Of a DNA stretch of 44,457 bases, positions 22,998 to 32,766 are shown one piece after another. Under the pieces are notes generated by a model, which saw nothing but the letters and a program-made list of their open reading frames with translations, searched no databases and had not been told where the DNA came from. Position 1 is the first letter of the stretch; the number at the start of each line of letters is the position of its first letter. The position numbers were made by a program, and so were the translations under genes. This DNA comes from Candidatus Gastranaerophilales bacterium (GTDB lineage: Bacteria; Cyanobacteriota; Vampirovibrionia; Gastranaerophilales; Gastranaerophilaceae): assembly GCA_944326915.1 (NCBI GenBank), contig CALVFT010000012.1, positions 1 through 44,457 on the forward strand, in the 5' to 3' direction.

Positions 22998-25235
22998 ATG
23001 ATGAGCCAAACCAAAAAGTTATCAATAGCATTTTATTGGCATATGCACCAGCCTGTATATCAGCTATCGCCTAATGGTGATTATTTAATGCCTTGGACAA
23101 GACTTCATGCTGTGAAGGATTATCTTGATATGGTAACAATATTGGATAAACACCCAAAGATTAAATTAAACTTTAATCTTGTGCCTGTACTACTTGATGA
23201 ATTAATCGATTATGGAGAAAGAGGCCTGCATGACATCCATTCAAGATTAACTATTATGGATGTTAAAGATTTAAATGATGATGATAAAGAATTTATCATC
23301 AACAACTTTTTTGATGCTAACTACCAATCAATGATACTGCCTCACTCTGAATACAACAGATTATATCAAAAATACCAATCAAGCCCTGATGATGATATTA
23401 ATCTTTTTACAGAACAAGAATATTCAGATCTTTTAGCATTATTCAATCTTGTGTGGTTTGACCCTACACACAAACAGCATTACCCTGAGTTAAGAAAACT
23501 ACTAAAAAAACAAAAAGGATACACTCTTGAAGATAGAATAAAAATTATTGAACTTCAAAGAGATATCATAAGAAAAATTATTCCAACATATAAAAAATAC
23601 CTTGAAGAAAATAGAATTGAAATTACAACAAGTCCATATTATCACCCAATTTTGCCGATATTATTAGATATAAAAAGCGCTAAAAAGGGACCTGCCGATG
23701 ATTTACCTTCTAATTTAAAAATGGATCTTGATGCAAAAATGCAAACGGAGCTTGCTTTGCAGCGTATTGATATGCTTTTTGGCAAGCGCCCTAAAGGAGT
23801 ATGGCCTTCTGAGCACTGCGTAAGTTCTAAAACAATGAGTATGCTAAGCGAACTTGGAGTTGAATGGACGGTTTCGGATGAAGGCATTTTGTCTAACTCA
23901 ATAAATTGTGAATTTGTAAGAGATTTTAAAGGATACTTAGAAGATCCTTATCATCTTTTAAAGTCATATAAATACACCGCAAACAACTCTAATATCAAAA
24001 TTATTTTTAGAAGTTCAATGCTACCTAATTTAATAAGTTTTGAATACCCAAATCACGACCCGATAGCAGCTGCGAATGACTTATATGACAGATTTAAAGT
24101 TATACAAAGTAAATTACTATCATCTCCTGACAGTAACCATTTAATTACAATAGCAATGGATGGTGAAAACTGTTGGGAAAACTACAGTGCAGATGGAGCA
24201 ACTTTCTTATCAACACTTTACGACTTAATAGAACAGGATACTTCACTTGAGACTGTATTAATTAGTGACTATCTGGAAAAAGATACACCAAAACCGCTAA
24301 ACAAGATATCTTCAGGCTCATGGATTAACAGAAACTTTAAACTTTGGATAAATGAGCCTTTAAAAAATCTTGCTTGGACATATCTTAAAAAAGTTAGAGA
24401 TGATTTTTGTGATTACGTAAAAGAAAATCCTCTCAACCCAAATATCGAACTTGCAAGACGTGAGCTGTTCATCTGCGAGGGAAGTGACTGGTTCTGGTGG
24501 TATGGAGAGCCAAACGATTCAGGTCGAGATAATATTTTTGATTATATTTTTAGAGAACACCTCAAAAACATATATATCTATCTAGGATTAGAAATTCCTG
24601 ACTATCTTGATATTCCTTTGATATCAGTAATCACCAAACCGTCAAGATATCCTAAGGGAGAATTTACTCCAAATATTGACGGCAAAGAAGATGACGATGC
24701 AGATTGGATTAACGCAGGATGCATATACATTCCTGATGGTCCAGTTTTGAGAGAAAACAAATTCTATGACAAAATTTGTTTTGGCTATGACAAAGATAAT
24801 CTATACCTAAGATTTTATATAAATGAGTTTTTAAAAGATTCTCCAAATCTAAAAAAACAAGTTAACCAAATGTATATCTACATACGTAACCAAAGCCGTA
24901 AACAAGCTCTTTCACCAATAAGAGTAATCCAAAAACAAGAATCAATACTTCCAATATCAAAAGAAAAATTCCATAACGAAATTCAAATCTCTGTATATGA
25001 TGGAGAAATAAACCTAATTAGACTTGTAAAAGCTATGCCAAATAATTTATGGACAATAAAAACATCAAAAAATATTACAGCAGTCTTTGATAACGTAGTA
25101 GATGTAAAAATTCCGTTTGACACGATAGACATAGAAGAAAATGACACTATGGAATTTTTATTTATTAATGCAAATTATGGACTGATTGATTTCTACCTGC
25201 CAAATGAAATGCTTTTGACAATAAAAAGAATGTAA
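22998..25235 (+). CDS. Glycoside hydrolase family 57 (alpha-amylase-like)
   Basis: 745 aa. The N-terminal ~450 residues are a GH57 catalytic barrel: FYWHMHQPVYQ at the start, catalytic Glu272 in GVWPSEHCVS and Asp388 in AMDGENCWENY. GH57 enzymes act on alpha-1,4/1,6 glucans (amylase, branching enzyme, transferase); which one cannot be told from motifs alone. The segment GSDWFWWYGEPN follows, then ~200 C-terminal residues with a DGxxDD-type start that look like a beta-sandwich sugar-binding domain. No signal peptide, so cytoplasmic, suggesting storage-glucan turnover. Double Met start. Confidence 0.92.
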   Translation: MMSQTKKLSIAFYWHMHQPVYQLSPNGDYLMPWTRLHAVKDYLDMVTILDKHPKIKLNFNLVPVLLDELIDYGERGLHDIHSRLTIMDVKDLNDDDKEFIINNFFDANYQSMILPHSEYNRLYQKYQSSPDDDINLFTEQEYSDLLALFNLVWFDPTHKQHYPELRKLLKKQKGYTLEDRIKIIELQRDIIRKIIPTYKKYLEENRIEITTSPYYHPILPILLDIKSAKKGPADDLPSNLKMDLDAKMQTELALQRIDMLFGKRPKGVWPSEHCVSSKTMSMLSELGVEWTVSDEGILSNSINCEFVRDFKGYLEDPYHLLKSYKYTANNSNIKIIFRSSMLPNLISFEYPNHDPIAAANDLYDRFKVIQSKLLSSPDSNHLITIAMDGENCWENYSADGATFLSTLYDLIEQDTSLETVLISDYLEKDTPKPLNKISSGSWINRNFKLWINEPLKNLAWTYLKKVRDDFCDYVKENPLNPNIELARRELFICEGSDWFWWYGEPNDSGRDNIFDYIFREHLKNIYIYLGLEIPDYLDIPLISVITKPSRYPKGEFTPNIDGKEDDDADWINAGCIYIPDGPVLRENKFYDKICFGYDKDNLYLRFYINEFLKDSPNLKKQVNQMYIYIRNQSRKQALSPIRVIQKQESILPISKEKFHNEIQISVYDGEINLIRLVKAMPNNLWTIKTSKNITAVFDNVVDVKIPFDTIDIEENDTMEFLFINANYGLIDFYLPNEMLLTIKRM

Positions 25236-25316
25236 CAATATCTTAATCAAATAGCAGAAAAACTCAAGTTTTTTTGTTGATTATCGTTATTAAAATTAAA
25301 GAAAAAAGGAATTTAT

Positions 25317-25499
25317 ATGTCAGAATTTAATTTCGATATTGAAAAACATCAAGGTCTTCCAAAACTTCCAGACAATTATTGGAAAAAACAAGCCAATAAT
25401 ACAGACGGTTCTTCTGACATAAATACAATTTTTGACAAAAATTTAAAAGCATCTCTTGAAGATGTATCAATATTTGGCAAACCTAAAATAGATGAATAA
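25317..25499 (+). CDS. 60-residue hydrophilic protein
   Basis: Starts MSEFNFDIEKHQGLPKLPDNYW; AAAGGA at ideal spacing before the ATG argues that it is a real gene. No membrane segment or recognisable domain; polar and probably partly disordered. It follows GH57 by about 80 bases on the same strand and converges on a TPR gene. Confidence 0.65.
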   Translation: MSEFNFDIEKHQGLPKLPDNYWKKQANNTDGSSDINTIFDKNLKASLEDVSIFGKPKIDE

Positions 25500-25517
25500 A
25501 CATCAATAACTAGAGTT

Positions 25518-26009
25518 TTATTTCAAATATTTTTGCAATATCAATTTTTTCAATGCTTTTGAATACACCCCTTGAGGTTCAAATTCAAGCGCTCTATCAA
25601 GGGATTCAACAGCACCTTTATAATCCTTTAGTTTTTTCTTAACTACAGCAGAATAATAATGTGCATCCACAAAGTCTGCTCTTAAATCAGTCGCTTTTTT
25701 CAAATCTTTCAAAGCCGAAATCAACTCACCCTCATCAGGATTTTCATATGAAAGTATAACCTGAGCACGATTGTAATAAGCATCAACCATCTCAGGATTT
25801 TTTTCAATAGCTTTTGTATAATTTTCAAACGCAGCCTGTAATTCATATTGCATATGAAAAACTATTGCTTTTGAAAAATAAGCCAATGCATAATCAGGAT
25901 TAAGTTCAATAGCCTTATCAAAAGAATTTATTGCGTCAGCATAATCCTTTGCATTAGTCTGTGATATACCTAAATCTGTATAATATTTGTAATCTTTTTG
26001 TTCAGTCAT
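25518..26009 (-). CDS. Tetratricopeptide-repeat protein
   Basis: 163 aa from the chosen ATG (26009), which has GGAGA five bases upstream; an ATG six codons earlier has no ribosome site. Made almost entirely of about four TPR units, e.g. YYTDLGISQTNAKDYADAINSFDKAI, ALAYFSKAIVF and VDAYYNRAQVIL, each with the usual W/L-G-A-Y-A-F-A-P positions. A protein-protein scaffold; partner unknown. No signal peptide. It lies downstream of a terminator, so it has its own promoter. Confidence 0.88.
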   Translation of the reverse strand: MTEQKDYKYYTDLGISQTNAKDYADAINSFDKAIELNPDYALAYFSKAIVFHMQYELQAAFENYTKAIEKNPEMVDAYYNRAQVILSYENPDEGELISALKDLKKATDLRADFVDAHYYSAVVKKKLKDYKGAVESLDRALEFEPQGVYSKALKKLILQKYLK

Positions 26010-26072
26010 TTTTATCTCCATTTGCAAGCATGATATCTAAAAATAAAAGAGTTTACAAGCTAAACTAAAAGA

Positions 26073-26112
26073 GAATAAAAAGACCCATATAATCATATGG
26101 ATCTTTTTATTC
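26073..26112. terminator. Terminator with 18-bp stem
   Basis: GAATAAAAAGACCCATAT pairs with ATATGGATCTTTTTATTC, one mismatch, four-base loop. A- and T-runs on either side make it work in both directions. It separates the glycine-rich membrane gene (ending at 26148) from the TPR gene. Confidence 0.85.
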
Positions 26113-26147
26113 ATAATAGTGTAAACAAATTTATAATAAGAATTTTA

Positions 26148-27056
26148 TTAATCTTCGCAATCTGGGCAATCGCATTCTTTTTCAATAACTACAGGTCTGC
26201 CCATAAGCTTAGCTGTTGCAAAACTTGTCAAACCAACAACACCTGCACCAACTGCAGCCCACTTAGCAGCAGAAGCAGTTTTGAAATTTCTTACCGCATT
26301 TTTCATTGTCTTAAAAGCAGTTTTGACTGTATCTTTTGCATCTTTTGGTAATTCTTTCATCTTGTTGGCAGATACATCATATACAGAAGTGAATAATCTT
26401 TTTACAACACCTTTTCTCGCTGCAATTTGCCCTGTTAATCTATTTTTTTCTCTAGTAAGAACTGCTGAAACTTCTGATTTTAAATCTGCTAACTCCTTGT
26501 TTTTCACAAATTCTTTTACAGCATCATCAATAGAACCTTTTTCAGGCTTTTTAAGACCGAAAAGTTCATGATTGTTTCTTACAATCTTTTTCAAATCTTC
26601 TACAGTAGCTTTTTCAGGAACATCTTTCAATTTAGCCAATTTCTTTTGCAATACTGAAATAGAAGAATCATCTAATTTTTTCAACTCAGCTTTTTTAGCA
26701 TCATCAGACAAAACCAAACCTTTAGCTAATTCCTTGATCTGATCAGCCTTTGCTGTATCTAACTTACTTTTTCCGCCAGCTGCTTTTTGCAATTTAGCTT
26801 TAATATCATCGCTAGCATTTTCTAAAGAACCTGTTTCCTGAATTTTAGCTAAAACTTTTTGTTCATCGACAAGAGCTCTTTTCTTTTGAGCAATATTACT
26901 CTTATCAAGAGTTCTAACAAAAGAATCTTTTGGAGTATTACCTTCCAAAATTTTTGCACTTGACCATCCATACGCAGCACCAGCACCGGCACCAACAGCC
27001 AAAGCTGCACCTGTAACTGTTGCTGTACGATTGTTGTTTACACTATCAATTGCCAT
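26148..27056 (-). CDS. Two-helix glycine-rich membrane-anchored protein (A)
   Basis: 302 aa. Near the N-terminus is a small-residue helix (ALAVGAGAGAAYGW) and near the C-terminus another (WAAVGAGVVGLTSFATAKL), with ~220 residues of charged, probably coiled helices between. The tail ends ECDCPDCED, four cysteines-worth of metal or disulfide potential in a short acidic end. Architecture is the same as the next gene upstream (27152-28063), so the two are paralogous or at least of one type. Function unknown; such proteins are common in Gastranaerophilales-like genomes. AAAGGA ribosome site. Confidence 0.72.
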   Translation of the reverse strand: MAIDSVNNNRTATVTGAALAVGAGAGAAYGWSSAKILEGNTPKDSFVRTLDKSNIAQKKRALVDEQKVLAKIQETGSLENASDDIKAKLQKAAGGKSKLDTAKADQIKELAKGLVLSDDAKKAELKKLDDSSISVLQKKLAKLKDVPEKATVEDLKKIVRNNHELFGLKKPEKGSIDDAVKEFVKNKELADLKSEVSAVLTREKNRLTGQIAARKGVVKRLFTSVYDVSANKMKELPKDAKDTVKTAFKTMKNAVRNFKTASAAKWAAVGAGVVGLTSFATAKLMGRPVVIEKECDCPDCED

Positions 27057-27151
27057 AACTGTTTTCCTTTTCTTTTTTGTACTGAAGGTCTAAAACCTGT
27101 CAATAAATTTACTTGCTATTTTAACACAGATTATTACAAAATATTAATTTT

Positions 27152-28063
27152 TTAAGATTTATTTCCAAACAACTTACTTGAAATAAAAGCAGCCAATCCC
27201 ATTCCTAAACCTGCTAAAGCACCGTATAAAGCTGTATTTTTCCATTTATAGCCTGATGGAGTAAGTTTATCTGTGCATTTTTTTATGAAATTAATTGTTT
27301 CTTGCGGCAGATCTTCTGACGCATTACGGAACTTACCTGTTTTTCTATCAAAAGCATCATCCATAAGTTTTGTAATCCAGTCTTGATCACTATGCTCAGT
27401 TATTTCACGCACAATGATTTCACCAGTTTTTTGTAAATCTTCTTCAATAGCCAGCTTTAACGCAGTATGACCAATAGGAATTCTTTGCTTTGTAGCAGGA
27501 TCGACTTTAGAAATCATATCTAAATATAAGTTATCACTCATTTTCTGCGGTTTAATATTATCTAAAACTTCTTTAGGTCTTTGTTTTATATAGGTATTTA
27601 TTGCATCATCCAAAGATTGACCTTCTTCAGGCACAATGCCTATTGCATCAGCATGCTTTTTTAAAAACTCTTTAAAATCGTCTAACTTAGGTGATTTAAT
27701 ATCAATTTGTTCTTTAATAGTTTTTTGCACTGCCTCATCTGCAGAATCATATACATTCAACAAATCTGCATTTTGAGCCAATTTAACATCTGCATCAGGA
27801 TTCAATTGAACATAATCAGATAATGCATCAGCAAGTTTTTGTTGTCTTAGCTGGTCATCTTTTACAAAACTTTCTGCAACAGATGAAACAAATTCGTCAC
27901 TATATAAACCCTTATTCACCAATGGATTAGTTCTATAACCATATATTCCACCGGTTGCAAAACCAACAGCTCCACTACCTAAGGCAAATAAAGTATTTTC
28001 TTTTTTATTGGAGTAAGTTTTTTGCTGTTGCACAGGCATATTCGAAATATTATCTACAGACAT
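27152..28063 (-). CDS. Two-helix glycine-rich membrane-anchored protein (B)
   Basis: 303 aa, nearly the same length as its neighbour. After a polar N-terminus comes a glycine-rich helix (FALGSGAVGFATGGIYGYRT), then a long acidic/polar region, and at the very end a second glycine-rich helix (YGALAGLGMGLAAFISSKLFG). Glycine-zipper spacing in both helices suggests tight packing or oligomers in the membrane. No signal peptidase site is evident. AGGTG precedes ATG. Separated by about 95 bases from gene A on the same strand. I do not recognise a named family. Confidence 0.72.
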   Translation of the reverse strand: MSVDNISNMPVQQQKTYSNKKENTLFALGSGAVGFATGGIYGYRTNPLVNKGLYSDEFVSSVAESFVKDDQLRQQKLADALSDYVQLNPDADVKLAQNADLLNVYDSADEAVQKTIKEQIDIKSPKLDDFKEFLKKHADAIGIVPEEGQSLDDAINTYIKQRPKEVLDNIKPQKMSDNLYLDMISKVDPATKQRIPIGHTALKLAIEEDLQKTGEIIVREITEHSDQDWITKLMDDAFDRKTGKFRNASEDLPQETINFIKKCTDKLTPSGYKWKNTALYGALAGLGMGLAAFISSKLFGNKS

Positions 28064-28156
28064 AAAAACACCTAAAGTTCACTACACATGAATATTAAGT
28101 CATAAAACCTTAAAAAATTGCACTTTTTATATCTGTATGTAACTTTTAATTTACAA

Positions 28157-28597
28157 TTATTTCCCCGTAGAGCCAAATCCACCTTCTCCGCGAGATGTTG
28201 AAGAAAGCTCAACTGCAACTTTTATTTCTGCCTGCTCAACCTTTGCAATAACCATTTGAGCAATTCTCTCATCAGGCTGAATTGTATAAGCTTCATTAGA
28301 AAGATTTACCACAGGAACACAAATCTCTCCCCTGTAATCCTCATCAATCGTACCGATACAATTTATCAAAGTAATACCGTGTTTTATTGATAACCCTGAA
28401 CGAGGTCTTACCTGAGCTTCATACCCATGTTCCAACTCAATTTTTAACCCTGTAGGAACAAGAGTCCTTTCAAGCGGTTTTAAAGTTATAGGCTCTGAAA
28501 TTGCCGCACACAAATCCATTCCCGCAGCACCTTCAGTTTTGTATTCAGGCAAAAACTTATTATGTGGTAACCTCTCAATCTTTAATACTGTCGTCAT
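28157..28597 (-). CDS. dut: dUTP diphosphatase
   Basis: 146 aa, standard trimeric dUTPase length. Converts dUTP to dUMP. All five motifs are visible: [26 protein letters not shown], the DERIAQMVI segment and the C-terminal P-loop-like [10 protein letters not shown]. Last gene of a probable alaS / membrane-protein / dut unit, 12 bases after the DUF2142 gene, with AAGGA before its ATG. Confidence 0.96.
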   Translation of the reverse strand: MTTVLKIERLPHNKFLPEYKTEGAAGMDLCAAISEPITLKPLERTLVPTGLKIELEHGYEAQVRPRSGLSIKHGITLINCIGTIDEDYRGEICVPVVNLSNEAYTIQPDERIAQMVIAKVEQAEIKVAVELSSTSRGEGGFGSTGK

Positions 28598-28609
28598 AAT
28601 TTATCCTTT

Positions 28610-29992
28610 TTATATTTTATAGTACAACTGTGGAGTTAAATTATAAAATCTATGTAATAATGATAACTCACTTGATATTAGTATAAATATTACAGCAATA
28701 ATCATCGCAACTTTAATATATTCATAATTGTATTTAGCAGATTTTGTCTTAAACAGTAAACATAACGGAAGTACTAACGGAATAAAATACTTCCCGTTTA
28801 AACCTAGTACCACGCTATTCGCAACAGGGGACCACATTATATAAAGACTGGTATAAGTTGCAATAACTCCAAAACATATTACACAAATAATTAGTAATTT
28901 TTGCCATTTTTCCAACCTGAACTGATAACTATCAGCAACAACAGCATAATACATTAAAATAGGATATGCCATATAAGTTATCCAATCAAGTTTAGTATCC
29001 TGCCAACCTAATACTCCTATCATAGTAACTAAAAGACGTGGAGTTTTAACTATAAACGTTTTAATCAACACTAAAATATATGCCAAAGGATGTGATTTAA
29101 TAAATGCAATTTGCATTTGTGAATTTGCAAAAGTATTATTCATATCAAAATTTAATCCTTTTATACAAGATGCCCAAAAGGAAAAACCAATAATTCCAAT
29201 AACAAAGATACTTAAAACTGATATTAAATAATCTTTTTTAGTTTTAAAAATACTAATTGGCAAAATGAAAATCAATGGCAAAAGCAAAATATATGATTTT
29301 GTCATTGGAATTAACAAACCTAAAAATAACAACAAAATTATCCATTTATTATTAACTTTTATAGGCTTTTGCAATGTTAGTATCTTTAAAATAGTTGCAA
29401 TCCATAAAAAATTTAGTCCCAAAACAGCTACATCACAAGTATAAGATGCAGCCAAAGACAATGACATAGGCATTAATGCCAATAAAAACATTGGACATTT
29501 GAAAAATGGAGTTATCTTTAATGCAGCATAAACTAATAAACAATAAAATATTAAATTACTTAAACGCCCTAAATAATAAATTCCTGCAAGACTTAAATCT
29601 AAAAATTTACCTAAACAAACACCGGGTATCTGACTTATATAACAAATTGGAGAATATAATGCTGTATTAGTAAAAACAGTAAATTTTTGTTTTTCCGGAT
29701 TTAATTGTAAATGAAAATTATTCCTAAAATCTGATAATCCAACTTTTTTGTCTATATTTTTTATTAAAGGAACATACATTTCATAAAAATTTTCAAGCGA
29801 TTCAGGGACATCCCCTCCAACTTGCATATTTTGTTTTCTTGCAACTAGATCGCCTTGTGATATTTGATATGTTCTAAAAAAATGCATTCCTTCATCAACA
29901 GATTGAAACGGGGGTAGTATAAAGATATACAATACCCCAAAAAACAAGGTTATCAATACAAATATCTTTTCTAAAGACAACTGTTTTAACAT
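28610..29992 (-). CDS. DUF2142-type polytopic membrane protein
   Basis: 460 aa with about eleven hydrophobic helices. The beginning FILPPFQSVDEGMHFFRTY, just after the first helix, is the signature I associate with DUF2142, a family related to GT-C glycosyltransferases; the Asp-Glu pair in this first outer loop would be the catalytic acidic site. Probably moves a lipid-linked sugar on the outer face of the membrane. It lies between alaS and dut with gaps of 29 and 12 bases, yet has no functional link to either. Confidence 0.82.
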   Translation of the reverse strand: MLKQLSLEKIFVLITLFFGVLYIFILPPFQSVDEGMHFFRTYQISQGDLVARKQNMQVGGDVPESLENFYEMYVPLIKNIDKKVGLSDFRNNFHLQLNPEKQKFTVFTNTALYSPICYISQIPGVCLGKFLDLSLAGIYYLGRLSNLIFYCLLVYAALKITPFFKCPMFLLALMPMSLSLAASYTCDVAVLGLNFLWIATILKILTLQKPIKVNNKWIILLLFLGLLIPMTKSYILLLPLIFILPISIFKTKKDYLISVLSIFVIGIIGFSFWASCIKGLNFDMNNTFANSQMQIAFIKSHPLAYILVLIKTFIVKTPRLLVTMIGVLGWQDTKLDWITYMAYPILMYYAVVADSYQFRLEKWQKLLIICVICFGVIATYTSLYIMWSPVANSVVLGLNGKYFIPLVLPLCLLFKTKSAKYNYEYIKVAMIIAVIFILISSELSLLHRFYNLTPQLYYKI

Positions 29993-30021
29993 TATTCAAT
30001 CCCGTTATTGTATTTTAAGTA

Positions 30022-32622
30022 CTACATCAAATCTTTTTGAATTTTCATCAAAATTTCATCAAGTTTTGAAGCATCTTTCACACCACCTTGAGCGAAATTA
30101 GGTCTGCCACCACCATTCGCACCAGTTGCACGAGCAATTTCTCCAACAATCTTACCGGCATTTATACCTTTTTTAACAAAACTGTCAGAAACTTTTACTG
30201 CAACAGTCTTTTCTGATGCAAGTACAATTATGCTTTCACCTAATTTTTGCCCCATGAATTCTATACCGGTCTTAATTGCATTTCCATCAAAGTTTTCAAC
30301 TTTTGAAACAAAAAGTTTTCCACCTTCAATATCTTGAGCTTTTGACAAGAATGTAGCAAACTTAGAACGAGCATTTTCTTCTTTAGCTTGAGCTAACTCT
30401 TTTTGGAGTTCTCTATTTTCTTCTTGAAGCTTTTCAACACGTTCAATAACTTCAGGTGCATGCACTTTAAACATCAAAGAAAGTTTATCCATTTCTTTTA
30501 CTTTTTCATTCATGTAATCAAATGCAGCCTTTGAAACAACAGCTTCAATACGTCTTGTACCTGCAGCAATTGCTCCCTCTGAAATTATTTTGAACATTCT
30601 CAAATCACGAGTATTACGAGCATGAGTACCTGCACAGAACTCTTTTGATACACAATGATCTTCTGCACCCATTGATACAACTCTTACAACATCTTCATAT
30701 TTTTCACCGAATAATGCCACAGCTCCTGTAAGTTTAGCTTGTTCAATATCCATCTCTTGGGTATTTACATCCAAACCTTCAGAAATCCAGTTGTTTACAA
30801 TATCTTCAGCTTTGAAAATTTCATCTTGAGTCATTGCTCTTGAGAAAGTAAAATCAAAACGCATTCTGTTCTCTTCAACCTGAGAACCTGCTTGTTTTAC
30901 TTCATCCCCAAGAACTTTTGTTAAAGCAGCTTGAAGCAAGTGAGCAGATGAGTGGTGAAGTCTAATTTCTTCTCTTTTTGGAAGATCAATTGCAGCATGA
31001 ACTTTTTCTCCAATTGTAATTTCTCCATTCAATACTGTTGAACGATGAACAAAAAGTTTATTAACTTTGAAAGTAGTTAATACTTCTGCTTTTAAATTTT
31101 CACTTTCAATGTATCCGCTATCACCAACTTGTCCACCACATTCAGCATAGAAAGGAGTTTTGTCAAGTACTATATCAACATATCCGTCACCTTCAATAGT
31201 TGCTAAAATTTTCGCATCACATTCATTTTCACTGTAACCGACAAACTCTGTTGATCCAACTTGATCTTCAAGTTTTGCATATTTCATATCACCTGTTACA
31301 CTGATTTTTGCAGTAGCAGCCTTTGCACGATCCTTTTGTTCCTGCATAGCAGATTTATAACCAGCTTCATCTACTTTCAAACCGTTTTCTTCTGCAATTT
31401 CTTTTGTTAATTCAAATGGAAAACCATATGTATCATACAATTTGAAAGCACTTTCACCATCAATATCTTTTTTCGCTTCAATAAATTCATCTAACATTTT
31501 GTATCCACGATCAAGAGTTTTTGCGAAACGTTCTTCTTCTTTTTTGATTGTATCAACTATTTTCGCTTTATTTTTAACTAAATCAGGGTATGCTTCGCCG
31601 TAATTTTCTACAACTACATCAACTAGTTTGTATAAGAAAGGTAAATCCATTCCCAAAATCTTTCCATGACGCAATGCACGTCTCAAAATCATTCTTAATA
31701 CATAGCTTCTGCCTTCATTTCCAGGAATTACTCCATCAGAAATTAAGAAAGAAACACAACGAGCATGGTCTGTGATAATTCTTAAAGAAATATCTGTTTT
31801 TTCAGATTTCTTATAAGGCACACCGCTCATTTCTGAAACTTTATCCATAATAGGTCTTAAAAGGTCTGTTTCAAAAGTAGAAGCAACATCCTGACATACC
31901 ATAGTAATACGTTCTAAGCCCATGCCTGTATCAACGTTTTTACTTTCCAAAGGAGATTGATTTCCTTCTTCATCTTGATACAATTCAGTAAATACAAGGT
32001 TCCAAATTTCAACCCATCTGTCACATTCACAAGTATCAATACCACAACCTCTAGGATCATCACACTTGTATTGCTCTCCTAGGTCATAATGGATTTCTGA
32101 ACAAGGTCCGCAAGATCCAGAAGCCCCTGGAGGTCCCCAGAAATTATCCTTTTTACCTTTGCGCTTAATACGTTCAGCAGGAACACCTACATTTCTCCAG
32201 ATTTCATAAGCTTCATCATCAGTTTCAAAAATTGTAATCCATAATCTGTCTTTATCAAGTTTTAAAACTTCTGTCACAAATTCCCAAGCCCAAGGAATAA
32301 TTTCCTTTTTGTAATAATCTCCAAAAGAAAAGTTTCCTAACATTTCAAAGAATGTATGATGGCGAGGTGTACGTCCAACATTTTCAATATCACTATCCTT
32401 TCCGCCGGCTCTCGCACACTTTTGACAAGATGTAGCTCTAGCTGGATCATAAGGAGATTTAACAATCCCTAAAAATATAGGCAAAAACTGTAACATACCA
32501 GCAGTTGTTAACAAAACTGTAGGGTTATCAGGCACAAGGCTTGAGCTTTCTACTACTGTATGTTGATGTTTATTTTTAAAATAATCTAAATATAATTTTC
32601 TAATTTCATTTCCGGTTAGCAT
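30022..32622 (-). CDS. alaS: Alanyl-tRNA synthetase
   Basis: 866 aa, full length. Charges tRNA-Ala. Class II catalytic domain at the N-terminus (HTVVESSSLVP, RTPRHHTFFEMLGNFSFGDYYK, GMGLERI); editing domain with HHSSAHLLQAAL and the second zinc-binding pair CAGTHARNT; then a coiled-coil (~705-745) and the C-Ala domain with GARP-like GGGRPNFAQGG. A TATAAT on the minus strand at 32658-32663 lies 36 bases before the ATG, with AAGGA as ribosome site. No T-box structure in the short leader. Confidence 0.97.
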   Translation of the reverse strand: MLTGNEIRKLYLDYFKNKHQHTVVESSSLVPDNPTVLLTTAGMLQFLPIFLGIVKSPYDPARATSCQKCARAGGKDSDIENVGRTPRHHTFFEMLGNFSFGDYYKKEIIPWAWEFVTEVLKLDKDRLWITIFETDDEAYEIWRNVGVPAERIKRKGKKDNFWGPPGASGSCGPCSEIHYDLGEQYKCDDPRGCGIDTCECDRWVEIWNLVFTELYQDEEGNQSPLESKNVDTGMGLERITMVCQDVASTFETDLLRPIMDKVSEMSGVPYKKSEKTDISLRIITDHARCVSFLISDGVIPGNEGRSYVLRMILRRALRHGKILGMDLPFLYKLVDVVVENYGEAYPDLVKNKAKIVDTIKKEEERFAKTLDRGYKMLDEFIEAKKDIDGESAFKLYDTYGFPFELTKEIAEENGLKVDEAGYKSAMQEQKDRAKAATAKISVTGDMKYAKLEDQVGSTEFVGYSENECDAKILATIEGDGYVDIVLDKTPFYAECGGQVGDSGYIESENLKAEVLTTFKVNKLFVHRSTVLNGEITIGEKVHAAIDLPKREEIRLHHSSAHLLQAALTKVLGDEVKQAGSQVEENRMRFDFTFSRAMTQDEIFKAEDIVNNWISEGLDVNTQEMDIEQAKLTGAVALFGEKYEDVVRVVSMGAEDHCVSKEFCAGTHARNTRDLRMFKIISEGAIAAGTRRIEAVVSKAAFDYMNEKVKEMDKLSLMFKVHAPEVIERVEKLQEENRELQKELAQAKEENARSKFATFLSKAQDIEGGKLFVSKVENFDGNAIKTGIEFMGQKLGESIIVLASEKTVAVKVSDSFVKKGINAGKIVGEIARATGANGGGRPNFAQGGVKDASKLDEILMKIQKDLM

Positions 32623-32766
32623 AATATATTCCTTTTAATTTTCCTATTTCTATAAAAATTATACGATAAAAAAAAAAATCAACAAAATATATGACTAGGT
32701 GGGTAATTGTAAATACAAATATTAATTTTTAAAATTACATGATGGAATTAGGAGAGTCAAAAAGCT

